From the NCBI RefSeq assembly GCF_001949145.1, contig NW_019091502.1, positions 489,253-553,252 on the forward strand: DNA of 64,000 bases, written 5' to 3'. Below, in pieces: positions 58,985-64,000 of the stretch (the stretch's first letter is position 1; the number at the start of each line of letters is the position of its first letter). This DNA is from Acanthaster planci (lineage: Eukaryota; Echinodermata; Asteroidea; Valvatida; Acanthasteridae). Under the pieces are notes generated by a model. The model saw only the letters and a list, made by a program, of their open reading frames with translations. It was not told the origin of the DNA and did not search any database. The position numbers and the translations under genes are program-made.

Positions 58985-59104
58985 CCCTTGTGCTACATGC
59001 AAATTGTAGGGCTACTAGTGTTACACGTTTGGAGAACAGAATTTCTTTCGGAAACCGAGCCAAATGCCGTCGATTTCCAGCCTGAATTCTGCCTTCCAGA
59101 CATC

Positions 59105-59174
59105 ATGCCGAAGTCTTTCCTGGTCAAAAGCTCGAAGGGGGCCCTCGAACCGTTCGAAGAGAAGACATACACGG
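59105..59174 (+). CDS. First coding exon of a SNAG-domain zinc-finger transcription factor
   Basis: ATG at 59105 opens MPKSFLVKSSKGALEPFEEK, then TYT and one base before a gtaaga donor (phase 1). MP-[KR]-SFLVK is the SNAG repressor motif that must stand at the extreme N-terminus of Snail, Scratch and Gfi1 family proteins; it recruits LSD1/CoREST-type corepressors. The S-x-K after FLVK is closest to Gfi1, but Snail and Scratch are not excluded. The frame is open upstream for 64 codons, yet SNAG function requires this Met as residue 1, which fixes the start. No C2H2 finger exon (C-x2-C...H-x3-H) was recognised up to 64000; those exons are expected beyond the right edge. Confidence 0.75.
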
Positions 59175-62100
59175 GTAAGAACTGTCACGAAGACCTGGTC
59201 TTTTGAAGAGCAAAATGTGGTGGATGGATGCGAACTAGTTATATGACCTGTTTAGTGTGTAATGTATTGTGAAAGCTTGACCAAAAATTGATACAGCCAC
59301 GTGTTGTCGTGTATTGTAACTGCACCAGGGCCTACAGTTTAGTCAACAACATGCACAGGACCTTAAAAATAAACATGGATGTACGCCCGTAACAATGTTG
59401 TTTTGCATCGTGCTAACGTTGCCATACATAATGGCATTGTACCATGTCTTTATCTTCGGTAGGCCTACACCAAATTTATTTGCCCTGTACAAAAAGATTG
59501 GAAAACCTAACAATAGAAATAAGATAGGCCTAGGCCCATAATAAAGGCTAGAGAGATTGTCAAGATTTTTATTTTGTCATCCATTTGCTGTGTTTGCTAG
59601 ATTTAACAAAAAAATGTTACTACTATATTTGCCAGCATGACCAGGTCTAATAATACTCATAGGAAATGCCAACGCTATTTAGACTTTATCAGAGCCCTGA
59701 ACATTCATTCAGAGCTTTTTAAACATCGACACTTCTGAGGATTGCTTGTCCCCGCAAGCTTTCAAGTGGGTAGCGATTCTGCAGACGTGAAAAATGCTCG
59801 TGTTCAATTGCGGATAAATGTATGGACCTAGCTCAGGGAATCTGGTTGTGGTATGCTACATGAACAGTGCTTATGATAATATATTGGATTTGAAAACATG
59901 ACTTTTTTCAAAGGCAGCAGCAGATCAAGCAGTTTAGGGGCCAATTCGGAGTGAAATTTAAGCCAAACATGTGATCTAGGAATATTTTTTTGTCACCTGG
60001 GTGAAAATTTGTTTGTTTAATAATTTATCTTTTTACATGGCAAGCAAAGATACAGTACTTTCTTCATGACTGCTGTAGGCCAATGTGTTAATGGTACACA
60101 CGGACTTGCCATAAGAGCACTGTTCCGTTTCACACCACTTGAATCATACATAGGATGGATTGGTTTTCATTGTTAAATCTTGGCTTCTAATAGGGCAGAA
60201 TGCTGCACAGGATTAAGCCCAAGAAGTAAAAGAAAACGAAGAACTTAAATATATTAAAAAACTATATAATAAATTTCTCATCCAAAGTTTTGAAGGTAAA
60301 GCTCTACCTCTGTATTCTAAATGAGAAAATGAGTTATAAGGCAATTTTTCAGTAACCCTGTTTCAGCTTGTACCAGAAAGAGTAATCATACATGTAGCTC
60401 TCTGTTTTGATGTATCACTCATTGTGGCATCCTAATGAAAATGGACGTTGTGTGGTTGGAAAATGGTGACAATTCCTCCCCATTTTCATCCTGCAAGATT
60501 TTTTTTAATGGCTTGTTTACTCAAAAGTGTCAGTGGGGACAAAGTACCAAGGAGTTCATGCCAGACAAGAGTGCATTTCCCCACCCTGGGGCTGTTTATT
60601 TGAGGCCCTTGTTCAGATGTGATTGACCATTTAGTTGCAACAATGACCAGACTTACAACCACTTCAACAGAAGTCAGATCTGTATTATATGACAGCTTCA
60701 CATCCCCTACCCTGCAGTGTGTTTAAACTGTCTTTTATTGTGCCTGCTAAATTGAGCAGTTAAATGTTGGTGTAAATAGGGGGGGGCAGTCATGAACAGG
60801 ATTATGGGATTGAGTTGAATGGCTGGCTGGGTGGGTTTTTGTGTAGGGGAACAATAGTGGAGTTGGGTGCAATTTTACAGCTCAGCAGGTGCGATATAAA
60901 AGAGGTATTACTTTGTGGGTTCTGTCTCTTTGTAGTAGAGTTGACTTGTTGGGAAAACTGCTGTCAGATTTGTTTTTTATTTTTGGTTTGTTGACTTGTG
61001 AAGCTAGTGTGTAAAGCTCGTGCATTGGGGTGCATGTGTGTTGATCTGGAAGCATAGGCCTTGGGCGAGACAGCTTGTCAGTGGCCATCTAAAACTTCTT
61101 GTCGAACGCTTCTGAAGAAAGTTAAGAGACATTAACTGCTTAACAGAGGGAGTTTTTTGAGTCGTTGTCACAGTGTTTTTGTTCTTGAGAACTAGAGAGG
61201 GCATACAGTCAGTTAAGCAACAAGTGGAAAGGTGAGTGTCAAAAAGAGATACCATGGACACTGTTTCCAAGATAATGTTGTTGGAAGATCGTGCCATGTT
61301 GTAAAATATAGAAATTGTTCTGTTGGAAGAGTACGTAAGGCTGAGTCAGACGTACAATACGTTTAGACCTGAGTTGAGCCTTCAGGATAGGCCTACACAG
61401 GTAAATAATGTGACTCCAAGAGCTTGGAAATCAAGCCTGGCAAACTGAGATCCATGTATGCACAGGTAATTATTTTTCCCAAGGACCGTCAGAGATTGGA
61501 GCAGTCTTCAGGATCTGTGGTGACAATAGCTACCAAGATGCATTTAGATAGATCTGCATAGCCTCCAAATTGAATAATAGTGGTCTACGTGCTCCTTCAC
61601 ACATCGTAATCGCGCCAGTAGTCTGGCAGTTATTTCTTCAACATACAGCCAGTTACAGACATAGGGCATCTAACCAACTTTACCTATTCTTCGGAATTTC
61701 CACACGGCTAAGGTGAGGTCCAGGGTGCCTTGCGGTTTAAAAGCAATGTTGAAAAATTGTTTTTATTCTCAATACACAGTGTTGACGGCATTTAAAATTT
61801 TGGACCGTGTTTAGGTTGGAAAGATTTTAGCCAGTGTATTCCATGTTTCGTGAAAGTGCGAACCATCCAAAATCATGATTTTGAGTTGGCTGTTGCTGAC
61901 CACCAATAGCAAAAACCTGGACCCAACGTTTTCAGCAGTCAGCATTCACCGCATCAAATTATGATGGCAAGCCCAAACTGTGCTTGCAGTAAACCTTCTT
62001 CCATGAAATTTCCACCACAATATTGTGGGAAGTCTCACAATGCTGTCATCATGAAAGCTGTATTTTGCCAATGTTTTTTCGAAGTCATCCCTTTTCCCCA

Positions 62101-64000
62101 ACATTTTTGCCACATGATGCAAGAATGTGCCCTGAAGACTAATGAGGTCACACAGGTCAGGTCAGGTCACGGTGGGGTCGGGTCACGTTCTAAAAGCAGC
62201 TTTATGTTTCACAGTGTGCTGGTTCAGTCACACTGGTACGGTACATGTAAATCAATGCTAAACAGTGCAGAGATCAGCTACATGTAAGCAGTGTACTGTA
62301 AGAAAATTTGGTCTATGCCTGTTTGGCAGTCAGTGACTGTTAGGTTGGACTTGCAGCAGTGGAATCAAGGAGGTTGCAGGCTGGCGTCATCCCCAGCAAA
62401 CTACTCAAACACTTCTTCGTTGAATTTGGCAAATCCCTGCATTGGGAGCTGATGTTTGTGTCAGTTCTTTAATTTTTTTTAAAGCACAAGATATGCTGTA
62501 TGTGCCATTTGTTTAGATTGGACAGTGTTGAATTCTAGAGTCTAGTGGCAAAGACAAAAGACCCTGGGAACTGGGCTGTAGATGCTCAGAAAATAAGACC
62601 CTTTTCCCCAGCAGTAAAAAGTACAGGTACATGTCATGCTGGCAGAATGCACTTCTAAGTACCCGGTGTAAGAAGAAGTCCGGAACTGATATTGCTTAGC
62701 CAAATATTTCTTCTCCCAGAAAACCTTTTGTCATCCCAGTAAAATAAACAGAAGTAAAATCCTGCTTTTGTTCCTGTCATGATAGTTTCTATTCACTTGT
62801 TTCAGGTTCTTTTCCTTTTTTTAAAATTCCAAGCACGGAAAATGAAACACCTATGAAAATAAGGCTCGGCAACGCAGCGCGTAATCAGCAAGGGAAAGTT
62901 GGCAGAGGAGGAAATTCAATTATGGCCCATTTGATCAGTATTTCTTCCTGTGCCCGGACAGCTGGCTTCCTATCACCCTACAACAGATATGATACGTGAC
63001 TTCTAGACAGCGGGTTTTTTCCCGCCCATAAAAAAGAGGGTGAGAGAAAAAGTCAGTGTCTGTAGCATCCATTGGATTGGTAGTAATGATTAACCATGGA
63101 AGGTTTTGTGCTATGGTAATGTTATTAACAACCTGCAGTCCTGGTCACGTTTGGGCATTGACAGTCCCTCATTGGAGCAGTTTTACGTTTTGTTTTTTTA
63201 AGTATACTGTGTCGTGACTATATACTGTGTATTTTTTGGTTGGAATTATGAATGGGTCTTGGAAAAGTGGAAAGACTTCCACTTTTAAAATTTATTTTGT
63301 ACTTAACCATTCATGAAAGTAGTAGCATTTGCGATTCAAGATCAGTCTTGTAAGAAACTATGCCTTGAGGCAGAAATAACTACCCTTCTGGGGGGGCACT
63401 GCAAAGCATGATTTTTTGTGAGAACTAAGCACCTTAAAGGGAAGTCAATATACATGCCCACCTGTAGAAAACTGAGCTGAAGAAAATGGTACATGTAACT
63501 TGTTTAATTTGATGTAGTGGAAAAAGTCTCTATTTTTGATCAGTCGGAGGTTGTGTCACAGTTGGCATTTTCAAGCTCAGTCAGTATCCTGTCAGTTTTG
63601 CATTGTAGGTTGTCAGTGCCGGTCATGTATGTACGTGGTCAACTTGGCTGATATTTTACACCGTCACACTGGCCCCGAGTCAGCCCTAGTAGATACCACC
63701 AGAAGGTTTTAATTAAAGGACTTGAAAGATCCTCCTACATTGCTACTTCAAATGGCGGGTTGGAAGCCTCGATGTCCTCGATTGCTCTGAATTCGCCAGT
63801 AGTTTTCTACACTTTGGTCGTGGATTTGGCAGGATTCAGACATTTCCAACCAAATTCTCAAGGAGTTTAAAGGGTTAATGCCACACAGTCCTTTGCATTT
63901 CCTGGAAGCATATCCCAGCCCCCAGCCCATTTCCCTCAACTGACAAGAAACTGATCCCCTCTGGAAGTGCATCAGACATTCGGTTTCAGTTTCAATGTCA
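59175..64000. other. Intron 1 of the SNAG-domain gene (inferred)
   Basis: Nothing coding is recognised. The stretch is T/G-rich on the plus strand with poly-T and poly-G runs, and has no element matching the repeats elsewhere in the window. A long first intron is the simplest reading. Confidence 0.4.

Larger units (their letters stand above)
48368..59104. other. Spacer before the SNAG-domain gene
   Basis: No domain-bearing exon seen in nearly 11 kb. Listed repeats occupy 48868-49262, 49785-50010, 51372-51690 and 53485-53790. The 53.9-55.3 kb part is richer in CpG and CCAAT-like boxes and is probably the promoter region of the next gene. Confidence 0.45.

Overview
This is animal nuclear DNA: AT-rich, with coding sequence in small exons bounded by GT/AG introns and long repeat-filled spacers. 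The domain set (HYR, Sushi and Ig modules on an adhesion GPCR, an intronless rhodopsin-class GPCR, a SNAG-type zinc-finger gene start) and the many tRNA-derived SINEs suggest a marine invertebrate deuterostome, most likely an echinoderm, with hemichordate or amphioxus possible. The taxon is an inference.

Layout, left to right. (1) 491-572, minus strand: a signal-peptide first exon of a secreted or membrane protein whose remainder lies beyond the left edge. (2) 573-8450: spacer with a decayed non-LTR reverse transcriptase fragment. (3) 8709-29524, minus strand: one large adhesion GPCR that I could assemble exon by exon (19 coding exons, about 1303 residues): signal peptide, Sushi, Ig, four HYR domains, hormone-receptor domain, GAIN with cleavable GPS, 7TM, tail. 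All intron phases agree except for exactly one missing base in the TM2-TM4 exon. Its introns hold a dead Tc1/mariner-like transposase, a palindromic MITE, two SINEs and an assembly gap flanked by identical 272-base sequences. (4) 34621-35661, minus strand: an intact single-exon rhodopsin-class GPCR of 346 aa without the amine-binding Asp. (5) 46131-48367, plus strand: the 3' part of a type II membrane protein with a cytoplasmic tail, one TM helix, an LDL-receptor class A domain and a thyroglobulin type-1 domain; its first exon is not securely located. (6) 48368-59104: spacer with repeats and a promoter-like stretch near 55 kb. (7) 59105-59174, plus strand: the first coding exon of a SNAG-domain (Gfi/Snail/Scratch-like) transcription factor; no zinc-finger exon is visible before the window ends.

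The loci do not form an operon. The common theme is cell-surface reception: two GPCRs, one LDLa/thyroglobulin ectodomain protein and a signal-peptide exon on the same strand as the adhesion GPCR, possibly a tandem relative. The most unusual object is the adhesion GPCR, whose extracellular part joins complement-control, Ig and HYR modules to an apparently self-cleaving 7TM receptor.
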